Shown here piece after piece: positions 35,252 through 43,538 of a DNA stretch of 64,000 nt. Position numbers and translations under genes: made by a program. Origin of the DNA: Sporomusa silvacetica DSM 10669 (GTDB lineage Bacteria; Bacillota; Negativicutes; Sporomusales; Sporomusaceae); NCBI RefSeq assembly GCF_002257705.1, contig NZ_LSLK01000076.1:47328-111327 (forward strand), in the 5' to 3' direction. Each line of letters begins with the position of its first letter. The stretch's first letter is position 1. The notes beneath the pieces were generated by a model. It had not been told where the DNA came from and made no database searches. It saw nothing but the letters and a program-made list of their open reading frames with translations.

Positions 35252-36202
35252 TTATCTTACCCGGTGTTTTGACCACCCAATTACCCCGGTTCCAAGACTG
35301 ACTCCTAAAATTACAAGAAATAATGCCACTAAATGACCCCACTGCAACTGCTCACCCAAAAAGAGCGCCGAGGCAAATACCCCAGTGACTGGAATGACGT
35401 TTTGAAACATCGAAGCTTTCGACGCGCCTATCTGTTGGATTCCCATATTCCACCACAAAGCACCTAAGGCCGTATTGACTATGCTAGAGAATAAGAGTAC
35501 ACTAAGCGGCCATACTCCGAGAGCACCATCATAAATCCACTGCGTATTTACGAAAAATCCGAATACCAGCAAAGCAATTGTCGCAATAGCATGCGTATAT
35601 GCCGTTACCACTAAAGGAGTAACCCTTACCGTACTTTTCTTAACAAATATATAGCCAATAACTGCTGCCATCATTGACACAAACATGACCAAATCACCAA
35701 CAGGCGTAGCCATTCCCTGGACTTTGCCTGACACTACCATCACCACACCGCTAAATCCCAGAATAACCCCCACCCCTTTGGACCAAGTCAAGGGCTCGGC
35801 AGCCGCAGCCAAGCGGCTTGCCAAAATCATAGTCAGCAGCGGGTTTAAACCGAGAATAAGGGCGGCATGAGTTCCACTAGTGACCGCTACTCCCCACGAC
35901 AAAGTAATATGATGGAGGAAGATACCGAAAAATGCCACTCCAACCATTGGCAGCCATACCGCACGCGGTGGTTTTTCGTAGCCATATTTAGAAATAACAG
36001 CAGGCACCAGCAGGCAAGTAGCCAAAAAAAGCCGGATCGGGGCCAGTGCCAGCGGCGGGAAAAAGTTTGTAAGATATTTAATCATCACCACATTAACGCC
36101 CCAAAGCAGCGAAACCATTAGCAGCAAAGCAAAGATAGCTCTGTGCGAGTGCCTCGACTTTTCATTAATTCTAAGTTTACCACCACAATTGATTTTATCC
36201 AT
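35252..36202 (-). CDS. EamA/DMT-superfamily transporter
   Basis: A 316-residue membrane protein with about ten helices in two repeated EamA domains (MVSLLWGVNVVMIKYLTNFFPP and, in the second half, VTPLVVTAYTHAIATIALLVFG ... LGEQLQWGHLVALFLVILGV). Such proteins export amino acids or metabolites. ATG 36202 has GAGGTG upstream; the frame starts at a TTG eight codons earlier. The substrate is unknown. Confidence 0.88.
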   Translation of the reverse strand: MDKINCGGKLRINEKSRHSHRAIFALLLMVSLLWGVNVVMIKYLTNFFPPLALAPIRLFLATCLLVPAVISKYGYEKPPRAVWLPMVGVAFFGIFLHHITLSWGVAVTSGTHAALILGLNPLLTMILASRLAAAAEPLTWSKGVGVILGFSGVVMVVSGKVQGMATPVGDLVMFVSMMAAVIGYIFVKKSTVRVTPLVVTAYTHAIATIALLVFGFFVNTQWIYDGALGVWPLSVLLFSSIVNTALGALWWNMGIQQIGASKASMFQNVIPVTGVFASALFLGEQLQWGHLVALFLVILGVSLGTGVIGWSKHRVR

Positions 36203-36366
36203 TCCTACACCTCTATTAAATAACAAATGTCGCTCCTATTAAGACAACATTGTTACAAGTAGCTTGACTCGCGTACAATATTACTATTATAATAAATATA
36301 CATATGGCAAAGGGGCCTTCTGTTTTTTCAGAATGCCTCTTTATATTTTTTATAGGAGGGTTACCT

Positions 36367-37374
36367 ATGTCTAGCACTACTAATACTATTACCGATGCAT
36401 CCATCCTGCTAACTGAGCTTAAACATGCCAATAATGACATGAGCAAAGTAATACATACCATCCAGCAGATTGCTCAGCAAACCAACCTTCTTTCGCTAAA
36501 CTCAGCCATTGAAGCAGCAAGAGCCGGCGAGGCTGGCCGAGGCTTTAGTGTAGTGGCAGAAGAAATCAAAAAATTGGCCACCCGCAGTTTCTCGACAACT
36601 AAAGAAAGCACTGCAATTATCGGAAATATTCAATCAAAGGCCAATGAAGTTATGGCCGCACGCACAGCTGACGTGGCCTATGATACTATCGACAAAATTG
36701 ACCGCAACCTATTTGAGCGTAATTGCGATGCCCAGGCTTGGGCAGGTTTTACACAAGTAAAAAATGCCTTATGCTCCACCGCCACTAACCGCATTGAAGA
36801 GGCTAACAACCTGTTAAAAACACTTGTTGATATTTATGAAGTCTATTTTGATCTCTATGTGTTTGATACCGCCGGTATCGTCGTAGCTGCCGGTGTGCAC
36901 CGGGAACTTATTGGAAAAAGCATGGCTGACAAAAGTTGGTTTCAGGAAGTGAAAGCGGCCAATACCATAGCTGTAACTGATCTATATTTTTCCGCTATCG
37001 AAAATCGTCATACTGTTGCATATTCTTGCCCTATCCGAAATGAGGCTAATGAAATTGTGGGCTATTTTTCTTCCCGCTTTAACTGGGAATATATTTATGA
37101 TATTCTTGATTCGGCTCGCATTGGCAAGAAAGGAAATATCGCTATCATTAATAAGGATGGCGATGTCATTGCCTGCCCCAGCCGCAAAGGCATTTTAGCC
37201 GATAATCTCAGCAGCCTCAAAGCGGCTCAATGTGCTATGAACGGCGAAACCTATGGGTACACACTGGAAGAAGACGCTCGTGGCAATACCAAGATTTATG
37301 GTTATGCCCGCACCCGTGGTTACAATGCCTATAAAGGAAAAAATTGGTCGGCCATCGTTAGCGAGATAATCTAA
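36367..37374 (+). CDS. Soluble MCP-like protein with N-terminal signalling hairpin and C-terminal Cache-like sensor
   Basis: A 335-residue protein without membrane helices. Residues about 20-85 carry the highly conserved tip of the methyl-accepting signalling domain (QTNLLSLNSAIEAARAGEAG, then GFSVVAEEIKKLA). The remainder (about 120-335) resembles a Cache/PAS-like ligand-binding domain: YEVYFDLYVFDTAGIVVAAG, DKSWFQEVKAANTIAVTDLY, GKKGNIAIINKDGDVIACP. The usual chemoreceptor order is sensor first, signalling domain last; here it is reversed and the hairpin arms are short. GGAGGG precedes the ATG at 36367. It may sense a cytoplasmic signal. Confidence 0.8.
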   Translation: MSSTTNTITDASILLTELKHANNDMSKVIHTIQQIAQQTNLLSLNSAIEAARAGEAGRGFSVVAEEIKKLATRSFSTTKESTAIIGNIQSKANEVMAARTADVAYDTIDKIDRNLFERNCDAQAWAGFTQVKNALCSTATNRIEEANNLLKTLVDIYEVYFDLYVFDTAGIVVAAGVHRELIGKSMADKSWFQEVKAANTIAVTDLYFSAIENRHTVAYSCPIRNEANEIVGYFSSRFNWEYIYDILDSARIGKKGNIAIINKDGDVIACPSRKGILADNLSSLKAAQCAMNGETYGYTLEEDARGNTKIYGYARTRGYNAYKGKNWSAIVSEII

Positions 37375-37382
37375 TTGCCCCG

Positions 37383-38144
37383 CTAATCCCGCACTCGTAT
37401 CATCGTCCATACGCCAATAGCAAGCAACAGCAGCGTATATATAGCCAAAACACCGACCGATAGCCAGGGCATCTCCATGCCTCCGCCAATGGCTCTCAAG
37501 GCATAAGTAGCATGAGTTAACGGCAATAAGTCAATAAACCACCTGAATGCAAGCGGCAATCGATCTGGCGAAAAAAATGTTGCACATAGAAATGACATTG
37601 GCAAAAGCACATAGGTATTGAAACTGGCCATATCTTCATGCGAATTTATGAGCATCGCGGCCACCAGCCCCAAGGCTGCAAACAACAGACAAGTCAATGC
37701 TAACGTCAGGATAAAACCGGCAGTAACTGCAAGCTTAGCGCCAAATATATAGGCTAATACAAAAATTACCGCACAGGAAATAAGGCCCCGAAGCGCCCCG
37801 GCTAAAACCTTACCAGTCACGAATGAGCTTGGGCTGATCGGTGCAATCAGATACTCCTCCAGTGTCTTGTGGTACAAACGACTCATATTAAGTGGTGACC
37901 CTACTGAAGTAAAGCTTATATTCATCGCATTTAGCGCCATGATACCTGGTAAAATAAAATCCAGATAACTACCGCCGTTCATTGGCAGGTTACGTCCCAA
38001 ACCCCAGCCGAACGCCACCAAATACAACACGGGACTAATCATCCGGGATAAAACAAATTTGGCCAATCGCCGGTTTAATACCACCCAATCCCGCCAAAAT
38101 ACTGTACATATGTCTTCAAATCGCAACTTCTCCAACCCTTTCAT
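37383..38144 (-). CDS. ABC-2 type permease (NodJ-like)
   Basis: A 253-residue membrane protein with six helices of the ABC-2 exporter family (FILPGIMALNAMNISFTSVGSPLN, YHKTLEEYLIAPISPSSFVTGKVLAG, FFSPDRLPLAFRWFIDLLPLTHA). It would export a lipid, polysaccharide or drug with a cognate ATPase, but no ATPase gene is adjacent, which is unusual. Either the partner is elsewhere or it has been lost. Confidence 0.85.
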   Translation of the reverse strand: MKGLEKLRFEDICTVFWRDWVVLNRRLAKFVLSRMISPVLYLVAFGWGLGRNLPMNGGSYLDFILPGIMALNAMNISFTSVGSPLNMSRLYHKTLEEYLIAPISPSSFVTGKVLAGALRGLISCAVIFVLAYIFGAKLAVTAGFILTLALTCLLFAALGLVAAMLINSHEDMASFNTYVLLPMSFLCATFFSPDRLPLAFRWFIDLLPLTHATYALRAIGGGMEMPWLSVGVLAIYTLLLLAIGVWTMIRVRD

Positions 38145-38208
38145 TGTTTATCTTTAATCCAAGTTAGTTAAATGGAGAATATCCATAACAGATGAGCTCC
38201 CTAATATC

Positions 38209-38251
38209 AGTATAAGGTATATAGTCCTAAAAGGACTATATACCTTATACT
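38209..38251. terminator. Perfect 20-bp inverted repeat with AAA loop
   Basis: Arms 38209-38228 and 38232-38251 are exact complements (AGTATAAGGTATATAGTCCT). It resembles the perfect repeat at 5527-5572 in design. It lies upstream of the ABC-2 permease and downstream of the small gene at 38307, both on the minus strand, so it probably terminates the latter. Confidence 0.7.
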
Positions 38252-38306
38252 ATGGCTGGCTCACTATGATTCTGTCAAGAATAATTTACAATATTGCTCT
38301 CACAAC

Positions 38307-38474
38307 TCAAGACAGCACAGCTTTATCCCAGAACTCCTTGGTCCGTGTTATATCCAAGGCAACTGGAATCAGTACCTTTTCATCCTGGCTATCAGCAGTT
38401 ATGTCTGCTTTGACAGTATCTGTATTACTGTCAAATTGTCTCCAATTAAATAATTCCGCAAATAAATTCCGCAT
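38307..38474 (-). CDS. Small hypothetical protein (55 residues)
   Basis: Starts MRNLFAELFNWRQFDSNTDT and ends DITRTKEFWDKAVLS. A strong ribosome site (GGGGGAGAGG) lies just before the ATG at 38474. The N-terminus is amphipathic, the rest acidic and soluble. A perfect inverted repeat that may terminate it lies about 55 bp downstream. Family not recognised. Confidence 0.6.
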   Translation of the reverse strand: MRNLFAELFNWRQFDSNTDTVKADITADSQDEKVLIPVALDITRTKEFWDKAVLS

Positions 38475-38578
38475 GACCTCTCCCCCTTCCACAAGCTACC
38501 ACTCTTCCTTCATTATATGCAAAGTATGCATGGCAGTATAATACACATAAGGCATACGCATGATTACTTATGGCTATA

Positions 38579-38726
38579 TAAGATAAGACTTGGCTTGTGC
38601 CAAGTCCTTTAGGACGGCCGAATTGCTATGCCATCCATGGCGCAATCGGCACTAGCACCATCCGGGTGCGTCGCCGGCAGAAGCCTTAGTCGTTCAATCC
38701 AGGGAAAGTTATACTTTCTATCTGGA
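38579..38726 (+). repeat. Palindromic repeat, copy R5, with a ~56-bp insertion
   Basis: The two halves of the standard unit (AGATAAGACTTGGC..TTTAGGAC and GCCGGCAGAAGCC..TATCTGG) are separated by about 56 bp (38616-38671) that itself contains GCCGA-TTGC/GCAA-TCGGC and GCACC/GGGTGC palindromes. The right end overlaps the metX coding region and supplies its TAG (38718-38720). Confidence 0.85.
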
Positions 38727-39968
38727 GAACAAGGAGTCTTGATGCGGAATATCGATTATGGCGGGCTTATACTGAATCTCCGTTACTAACCTGGCACCCA
38801 AATAGGCCAAATTAGAGGCCCGAAACCTAATCCACTGCCTAAGTGGCAAAGCACTTGGAACTGGCAAAGCTTTATTAATAAACTTAACTAATATCGGTCG
38901 CAGTAAGTGAAAATCAATCAAAAATCCATCATGCCCGTGTGGGCTGTCAATAACAGTATAATCGGTTCGCACACCTACGCGGCGCATAGTTTCGACCAAT
39001 TCTTGCTGCTGGTGCGGCGGATATAAAATATCTGAACTTACGCCCACTACCAGCACCTGAGCATCAATACGGGATAAAGCCGCTTCATAGGACTCATAAC
39101 CAGCACTTACATCGAAAAGGTCGAGCGCCCGCAGCAGATAAAGATAGGAGTTGGCATCAAACCTTTTGACAATGCGTGCCCCCTGATAGTCTAAATAATT
39201 TTCCACCTCAAACTGACCCTTGCGTGTACGACGGCCAAATTTATATGCCATTGACATTTCACTTTGATATGTAATCATCCCTAGTGCCCGGGCAGCCGCC
39301 AAACCCTTTTCCGGGCCTGCCCCGCCATAGTAATCCCCATTTTTCCAGTCAGGATCAAGCATAATCGCCTGACGGCCTACGCGGTTATATGCAATGGCTT
39401 GTGGTGCTGAATAACCTGGGGCAGCAATTACAACAGCGGCCTCAATAAAACCTGGATAATGTACCGCCCACTCCAGCGCCTGCATCCCGCCCATAGAACC
39501 ACCGACTACCATCGCCAGCCGTCGAATGCCAAGTATATCTACTAAACGTTTCTGTACCCGTACTATGTCGTTAATGGTAATCTCCGGGAAATTCATTCCA
39601 TAGGGCTTACCGGTAGTTGGATCAAGCGAAGCCGGACCAGTTGTTCCCTGGCAGCCGCCCAGCACGTTGGCACAAATAACAAAAAACCTGTCCGTATCCA
39701 GCGGCCGGCCAGAGCCAATTAAGGGTTCCCACCACCCCTGCTCGTCATATTGATCATGGGTAGCCGCATGGGTATCACCAGTCAATGCGTGAGCAACCAA
39801 AATCGCATTATCACCGGCACCTGATAACTTACCATAGGTTTCATACGCCACAGTGACATCAGTTAAACAGGAACCACACGTTAATACAAACGGATTTTCC
39901 ACACTAGCTAACTGGACCAGCTTAAGCTGTGGTCGCCATTTAAAACCTGGAAAAAAAGTAATAATCAC
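38718..39968 (-). CDS. metX: Homoserine O-acetyltransferase (or succinyltransferase)
   Basis: A 416-residue alpha/beta-hydrolase-fold acyltransferase. Nucleophile Ser in VVGGSMGGMQALEW, acid Asp in GVSSDILYPPHQQQ and His in SPHGHDGFL. The family opening VAYETYGKL..NAILVAHALTGD and NVLGGCQGTTGP is present. It acylates homoserine, the first committed step of methionine synthesis. Acetyl is the usual donor for MetX; some members use succinyl-CoA. The start is GTG 39968 with GGAGGGAGG. It lies behind a SAM-I riboswitch, as expected. The last codons and the stop come from repeat copy R5. Confidence 0.92.
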   Translation of the reverse strand: MIITFFPGFKWRPQLKLVQLASVENPFVLTCGSCLTDVTVAYETYGKLSGAGDNAILVAHALTGDTHAATHDQYDEQGWWEPLIGSGRPLDTDRFFVICANVLGGCQGTTGPASLDPTTGKPYGMNFPEITINDIVRVQKRLVDILGIRRLAMVVGGSMGGMQALEWAVHYPGFIEAAVVIAAPGYSAPQAIAYNRVGRQAIMLDPDWKNGDYYGGAGPEKGLAAARALGMITYQSEMSMAYKFGRRTRKGQFEVENYLDYQGARIVKRFDANSYLYLLRALDLFDVSAGYESYEAALSRIDAQVLVVGVSSDILYPPHQQQELVETMRRVGVRTDYTVIDSPHGHDGFLIDFHLLRPILVKFINKALPVPSALPLRQWIRFRASNLAYLGARLVTEIQYKPAIIDIPHQDSLFSR

Positions 39969-40008
39969 GATATATCCTCCCTCCGCAATTATCTAAATAC
40001 CCCAATAT

Positions 40009-40040
40009 AAATGCCCCCTCAAATAAAAGAGGGGGCATTT
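40009..40040 (-). terminator. Terminator of the metX SAM-I riboswitch
   Basis: AAATGCCCCCTC pairs perfectly with GAGGGGGCATTT on the minus strand, just downstream of the aptamer and before metX. Confidence 0.85.
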
Positions 40041-40055
40041 GCTATACATCTAATC

Positions 40056-40167
40056 CCCTCTCATCTCCCAGGAATAATCTCTGATTCCTGCTGGAATTAG
40101 CACCACTGCACAAATGTGCCGGTTGCTGGGTGTCATCGGGCCAGTCCCTCGACCTCTCTGGATAAGA
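40056..40167 (-). ncRNA. SAM-I (S-box) riboswitch controlling metX
   Basis: The minus strand carries the S-box signature: CTTATCCAGAGAGGTCGAGG, GGGACTGGCCCGATGACACC, CAGCAACCGGC, GTGCTAATTCCAGCAG and finally GGGAGATGAGAG. These are the P1 arms, the conserved core and the P3/P4 elements. A terminator hairpin follows. High SAM should stop transcription before metX. Confidence 0.95.
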
Positions 40168-40251
40168 GTTAGATATTAAGTTATTAGTAATGTATACATG
40201 ATACTCAACCAGGATACATTTGTCAAGTCTATCTTACTCACAAGTTACAAT

Positions 40252-41361
40252 TCAAGCCATCATTTCCAGAAAAGCTTGCACTCTGGTTTTAATCTGCTCC
40301 ACATCACCCTGCGAGTAATCGGTCTCAATCTGCAGGAACGGAGTGTCACCGTTTTTCTTTAAGAACTCCTTAACTACCCGGCTTTCTACATTATAGGTAT
40401 GACAACCCTGCCAGGTGATGTCAACCACACCATCAATTCGATAGTCCTTAATCAGTTTGGCCAGATTCTCAAGGCGAATGGGGTTCGGACTCATACAAGA
40501 ACAAGGGGTTGACAGATATTTGTCAGCAATAGCCTCCAGTGGCGGCTTGCTTTCATCGACAAGGGTGACAAACTGTTTCATGCCTGAGCAGTTCTCAATG
40601 TAGACAACAGCTGCACCACAATCCTCGATAATCTTAATAACTTTTTCTGAGCCGATACCTGTTGGCACACCGGTAACCAAAATCCGTTTAGCTCCCTGAG
40701 GCATGGCGGCTTCGCCTTTGGCAATACTTTCTTGCATATCATTGATAATTTCTTTTATTTGTTGGGCAAATTCCGTCCGATCGGTAACAAAATTCCGGCC
40801 CCACATAAGTTTTAAAAAGTCTTGCCCAGTCATCGGCACTGGGTCATTTTTCATACATTCGGACAATTCCTGCATCAGGCGCCGCTCTTCATTGAGCACC
40901 TTTATAGCTTCCCTAAGCTTTTCCTCGGTAATCTTAGTGCCCAGTTCTTTTTCCAACAGGTCCTTCAATATTTTCACTTCATTTAACCAATAGGCCTTAT
41001 CATTGTCATCAAGATAGGTCTGTGGTAATTTCATGACATGCACTGGTTTGAATTCTTTCATGAGCTCAAACATCTTCTTTTTGCCATCACAGGTTGTTTC
41101 GCCAATAATAATGTCCGAATAGAGAAAGTATGGACACTTATCGGTTACGGCAAAGCCATACGAAGATTTGATGAGCGGACAAAAGTTCCGCGGCAGAGTT
41201 TTTTCCCCAGCAGGAATAGCTTCCTCTTTGGTGGCACACAAAGCAAAGCCCAGCACATCAGCAGCCAATACAAGCTCTTGCGGCGCATAGACACAATAAA
41301 AACCTACCACCTTTTTCCCTGTTTCTTTAATGTTTTTGAGCATAGCAAATGCATCTGCCAT
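40252..41361 (-). CDS. Double-cubane-cluster reductase (2-hydroxyacyl-CoA dehydratase family, YjiM type)
   Basis: A 369-residue protein of the HgdB/FldB-like family. Cys residues that bind the clusters are visible in NFCPLIKSSYG, ETTCDGKKKMFEL, ENCSGMK, PCSCMSPNP and WQGCHTYNVES. The last two, with the companion activator, match the double-cubane [Fe8S9] reductases rather than true dehydratases, which need two subunits. These enzymes perform low-potential reductions of small molecules with ATP-driven electron transfer; the physiological substrate is unknown. ATG 41361 has GGGGG upstream. The activator gene ends 27 bp upstream, so the two form an operon, here between metX and cysK. Confidence 0.85.
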   Translation of the reverse strand: MADAFAMLKNIKETGKKVVGFYCVYAPQELVLAADVLGFALCATKEEAIPAGEKTLPRNFCPLIKSSYGFAVTDKCPYFLYSDIIIGETTCDGKKKMFELMKEFKPVHVMKLPQTYLDDNDKAYWLNEVKILKDLLEKELGTKITEEKLREAIKVLNEERRLMQELSECMKNDPVPMTGQDFLKLMWGRNFVTDRTEFAQQIKEIINDMQESIAKGEAAMPQGAKRILVTGVPTGIGSEKVIKIIEDCGAAVVYIENCSGMKQFVTLVDESKPPLEAIADKYLSTPCSCMSPNPIRLENLAKLIKDYRIDGVVDITWQGCHTYNVESRVVKEFLKKNGDTPFLQIETDYSQGDVEQIKTRVQAFLEMMA

Positions 41362-41388
41362 ATAATTTACCCCCATTTATCGATTGTT

Positions 41389-42171
41389 CTAACTTACTTG
41401 AAGCGCATCCCAAGCATACAGGGCTGCACCAATAGACCCAGCAAATATCGCCTGGTCATGAGTAATAACCAGCAGCCCCAGCCTGGCTGCAAGTTCACCC
41501 CTAAGTGCCTGATTTTGCGCAACGCCACCAGTAAAGGCTACCGGCGGCATTGGCTGGATTCCTGCCGCCATGGCCGCTACCCGATTAGCAATTGACGTGT
41601 ACAAAGCGCCAATGATGGCCTCACGGGTGACACCCCGGTTGACCAGCCCAATAACCTCAGATTCAGCAAATACGGTACACATTGAATTGATTGTACATTG
41701 CTGACCATCAGCCCCGACTTCAATATTGCCAATTTCGGCCACATCAAGCCCCAATGCGTTAGCCATAACCTGAAGAAACCGCCCTGTCCCGGCAGCACAT
41801 TTGTCATTCATAACAAAATCCTGAACTTTACCTTGCCCATCTATCCGAATCGCCTTGGCATCTTGTCCGCCAATATCAAGCACCGTTTTGGCCTCAGGCA
41901 GCAGATAGGACGCCCCACGAGCATGACAGGTTATTTCCGTCATGGCTTTGGTTACAAACGGTAGGTTGAAACGCCCGTAACCTGTTCCCACCAGGTAGGC
42001 TGGCGTGATAACTTTTTGCTTAGCAAGCGCCGCAGCAAGCAGGCTGGCCGCTTGTTCCTTGGGATTCCAACCGGCAGGACAACTTACATTTTTCATATGC
42101 ACGCCATCATATAAGCTCAACTTGATTGCCGAAGAGCCTGCATCAATACCTGCAACTACTATTTGTTTCAT
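41389..42171 (-). CDS. ATP-dependent activator of the double-cubane reductase (BadF/HgdC/YjiL type)
   Basis: A 260-residue ASKHA-fold ATPase. It has the phosphate-1 motif AGIDAGSSAIKLS, DIGGQDAKAIRI and the adenosine motif region VAFTGGVAQNQAL. Cys in NDKCAAGTGRF and in NSMCTVFAESEVIGL would bind the dimer-bridging [4Fe-4S] cluster. It injects electrons into its partner reductase with ATP hydrolysis. ATG 42171 follows AGGTGG; the earlier in-frame start has no ribosome site. First gene of the two-gene operon. Confidence 0.9.
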   Translation of the reverse strand: MKQIVVAGIDAGSSAIKLSLYDGVHMKNVSCPAGWNPKEQAASLLAAALAKQKVITPAYLVGTGYGRFNLPFVTKAMTEITCHARGASYLLPEAKTVLDIGGQDAKAIRIDGQGKVQDFVMNDKCAAGTGRFLQVMANALGLDVAEIGNIEVGADGQQCTINSMCTVFAESEVIGLVNRGVTREAIIGALYTSIANRVAAMAAGIQPMPPVAFTGGVAQNQALRGELAARLGLLVITHDQAIFAGSIGAALYAWDALQVS

Positions 42172-42276
42172 AAACCACCTGTCACCCACAGTTATAATAG
42201 ACTAATTTTAATACATTAATATAATTATTCTATGTATTCCATTCGCTATCAGATTCGTTATTCCTCCTATAATCAC

Positions 42277-42299
42277 ATAAGAAAAGACTTCTGGATAAT
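42277..42299 (+). repeat. Palindromic repeat remnant R9
   Basis: ATAAGAAAAGACTT is joined directly to CTGGATAAT: the two ends of the repeat with everything between deleted. Confidence 0.6.
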
Positions 42300-42300
42300 A

Positions 42301-42342
42301 AAAAGCATTCCAGTCGCGCATAAATCGCGTAGGAATGCTTTT
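42301..42342 (-). terminator. Terminator after cysK (first copy)
   Basis: AAAAGCATTCC pairs with GGAATGCTTTT around a loop with TCGCG/CGCG. It lies directly downstream of the cysK gene. Confidence 0.8.
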
Positions 42343-42366
42343 ACTTTATGTTAGTTACTTTTGTGG

Positions 42367-43302
42367 TTACTCTTCACCAAACAGAGGGGTAGACAGATAA
42401 CGTTCCCCCGTATCTGGCAGGATCACGACAATATTTTTACCTTTGTTCTCCGGACGTTTTGCTAGCTCAGCAGCCGCATGCAGCGCTGCGCCACTAGAAA
42501 TACCAACAAGTAATCCCTCTACGGTAGCAACATCTCGGGCTGCTTGGTAAGCTTCATCAGTCTGGACTGTGATGATTTCATCAATCACCTTCGTATTGAA
42601 TACATCAGGTACAAAGCCAGCGCCAATACCCTGAATCTTATGCGGGCCAGGATTGCCGCCTGACAATACGGGAGAATCAGCCGGCTCAATAGCAACAGCT
42701 TTTACACCAGGATTTCGTTGTTTAAGAGCTTCCGCAATACCGGTAATAGTACCGCCAGTGCCTACACCGCCTACAATGATATCAACTTTGCCATCAGTAT
42801 CTCTCCAGATTTCCTCCGCGGTTGTTTTCCGGTGTATTTCAGGGTTTGCCGGATTTTTGAACTGTTGCGGAATCCAGGCATTGGGAGTAGTTTTCACAAG
42901 TTCTTCAGCTCGCTCAATTGCGCCTTTCATGCCTTTGGCACCTGGCGTAAGGTCAAGTTGCGCACCTAGCGCTTTGAGCAGTTTGCGCCGCTCAATACTC
43001 ATGGTTTCCGGCATCGTAAGAATCAGCTTATATCCACGGGCGGCAGCAACAAATGCCAGGCCAACCCCTGTATTACCACTGGTAGGTTCAACAATAACAG
43101 TATCTTTATTAATGATTCCCTTATCTTCAGCATCCTTAATCATGGCATAACCAATGCGATCCTTAACACTGCCTAGTGGATTAAAGTATTCTAATTTGGC
43201 AATTACTTTGGCAGCTATCTGCTTTTTTGCACCATAATTTTTCAGTTCCAACAACGGTGTATTACCGATAAGTTCTGTCAAACTTCCATAAATTTTAGCC
43301 AT
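42367..43302 (-). CDS. cysK: Cysteine synthase A (O-acetylserine sulfhydrylase), first copy
   Basis: A 311-residue PLP enzyme. PLP-binding Lys47 lies in YFNPLGSVKDRIG; substrate loop TSGNTGVGLAF; phosphate-binding VGTGGTITG; C-terminal SSGAALHAA. It forms cysteine from O-acetylserine and sulfide. ATG 43302 is nine bases after GAGAGG; an earlier ATG three codons upstream is too close. It has its own promoter and a conserved attenuator-like leader (43382-43437). It is about 70% similar by eye to the second copy at 50276, indicating duplication. Confidence 0.94.
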   Translation of the reverse strand: MAKIYGSLTELIGNTPLLELKNYGAKKQIAAKVIAKLEYFNPLGSVKDRIGYAMIKDAEDKGIINKDTVIVEPTSGNTGVGLAFVAAARGYKLILTMPETMSIERRKLLKALGAQLDLTPGAKGMKGAIERAEELVKTTPNAWIPQQFKNPANPEIHRKTTAEEIWRDTDGKVDIIVGGVGTGGTITGIAEALKQRNPGVKAVAIEPADSPVLSGGNPGPHKIQGIGAGFVPDVFNTKVIDEIITVQTDEAYQAARDVATVEGLLVGISSGAALHAAAELAKRPENKGKNIVVILPDTGERYLSTPLFGEE

Positions 43303-43381
43303 AATATTCATCCTCTCTGATTTGATTAATAATAGTTTAACCTTGTTTCCTGCAAATAAGTATCGCGTAAACCGTAAACTA

Positions 43382-43437
43382 AAAGGAGGCAATCGAAGCT
43401 AACTCAGCCGTCGATTGCCTCCGGTTTTCCGGTCAGC
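43382..43437 (-). ncRNA. Sulfur-regulon leader RNA, copy H (before cysK)
   Basis: Minus strand: TTGC (outer), TGA, CCGG, loop AAAA, CCGG, AG, GCAA (outer). The terminator GGAGGCAATCGA/TCGATTGCCTCC with TTTT uses the same GCAA as its 5' arm, so outer stem and terminator exclude each other. It begins about 25 bases after the -10 box. Confidence 0.75.
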
Positions 43438-43461
43438 AAAAAATATTTATATCGTGTTTAT

Positions 43462-43490
43462 ATAGTAGCACGAATACAATTACCTGTCAA
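43462..43490 (-). promoter_or_regulatory. Sigma-A promoter of cysK
   Basis: TTGACA, 17 bases, TACTAT on the minus strand, facing the leader RNA and cysK. Confidence 0.75.
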
Positions 43491-43538
43491 CCCAATTTTA
43501 AACAATTATCCGATGACCAAGTTGCTCTAAGACTCACT

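Noticed and set aside
40252..41361. Genuine 2-hydroxyacyl-CoA dehydratase subunit
   Set aside because: Only one dehydratase-like subunit is present and the Cys pattern with paired activator fits the double-cubane reductases better.
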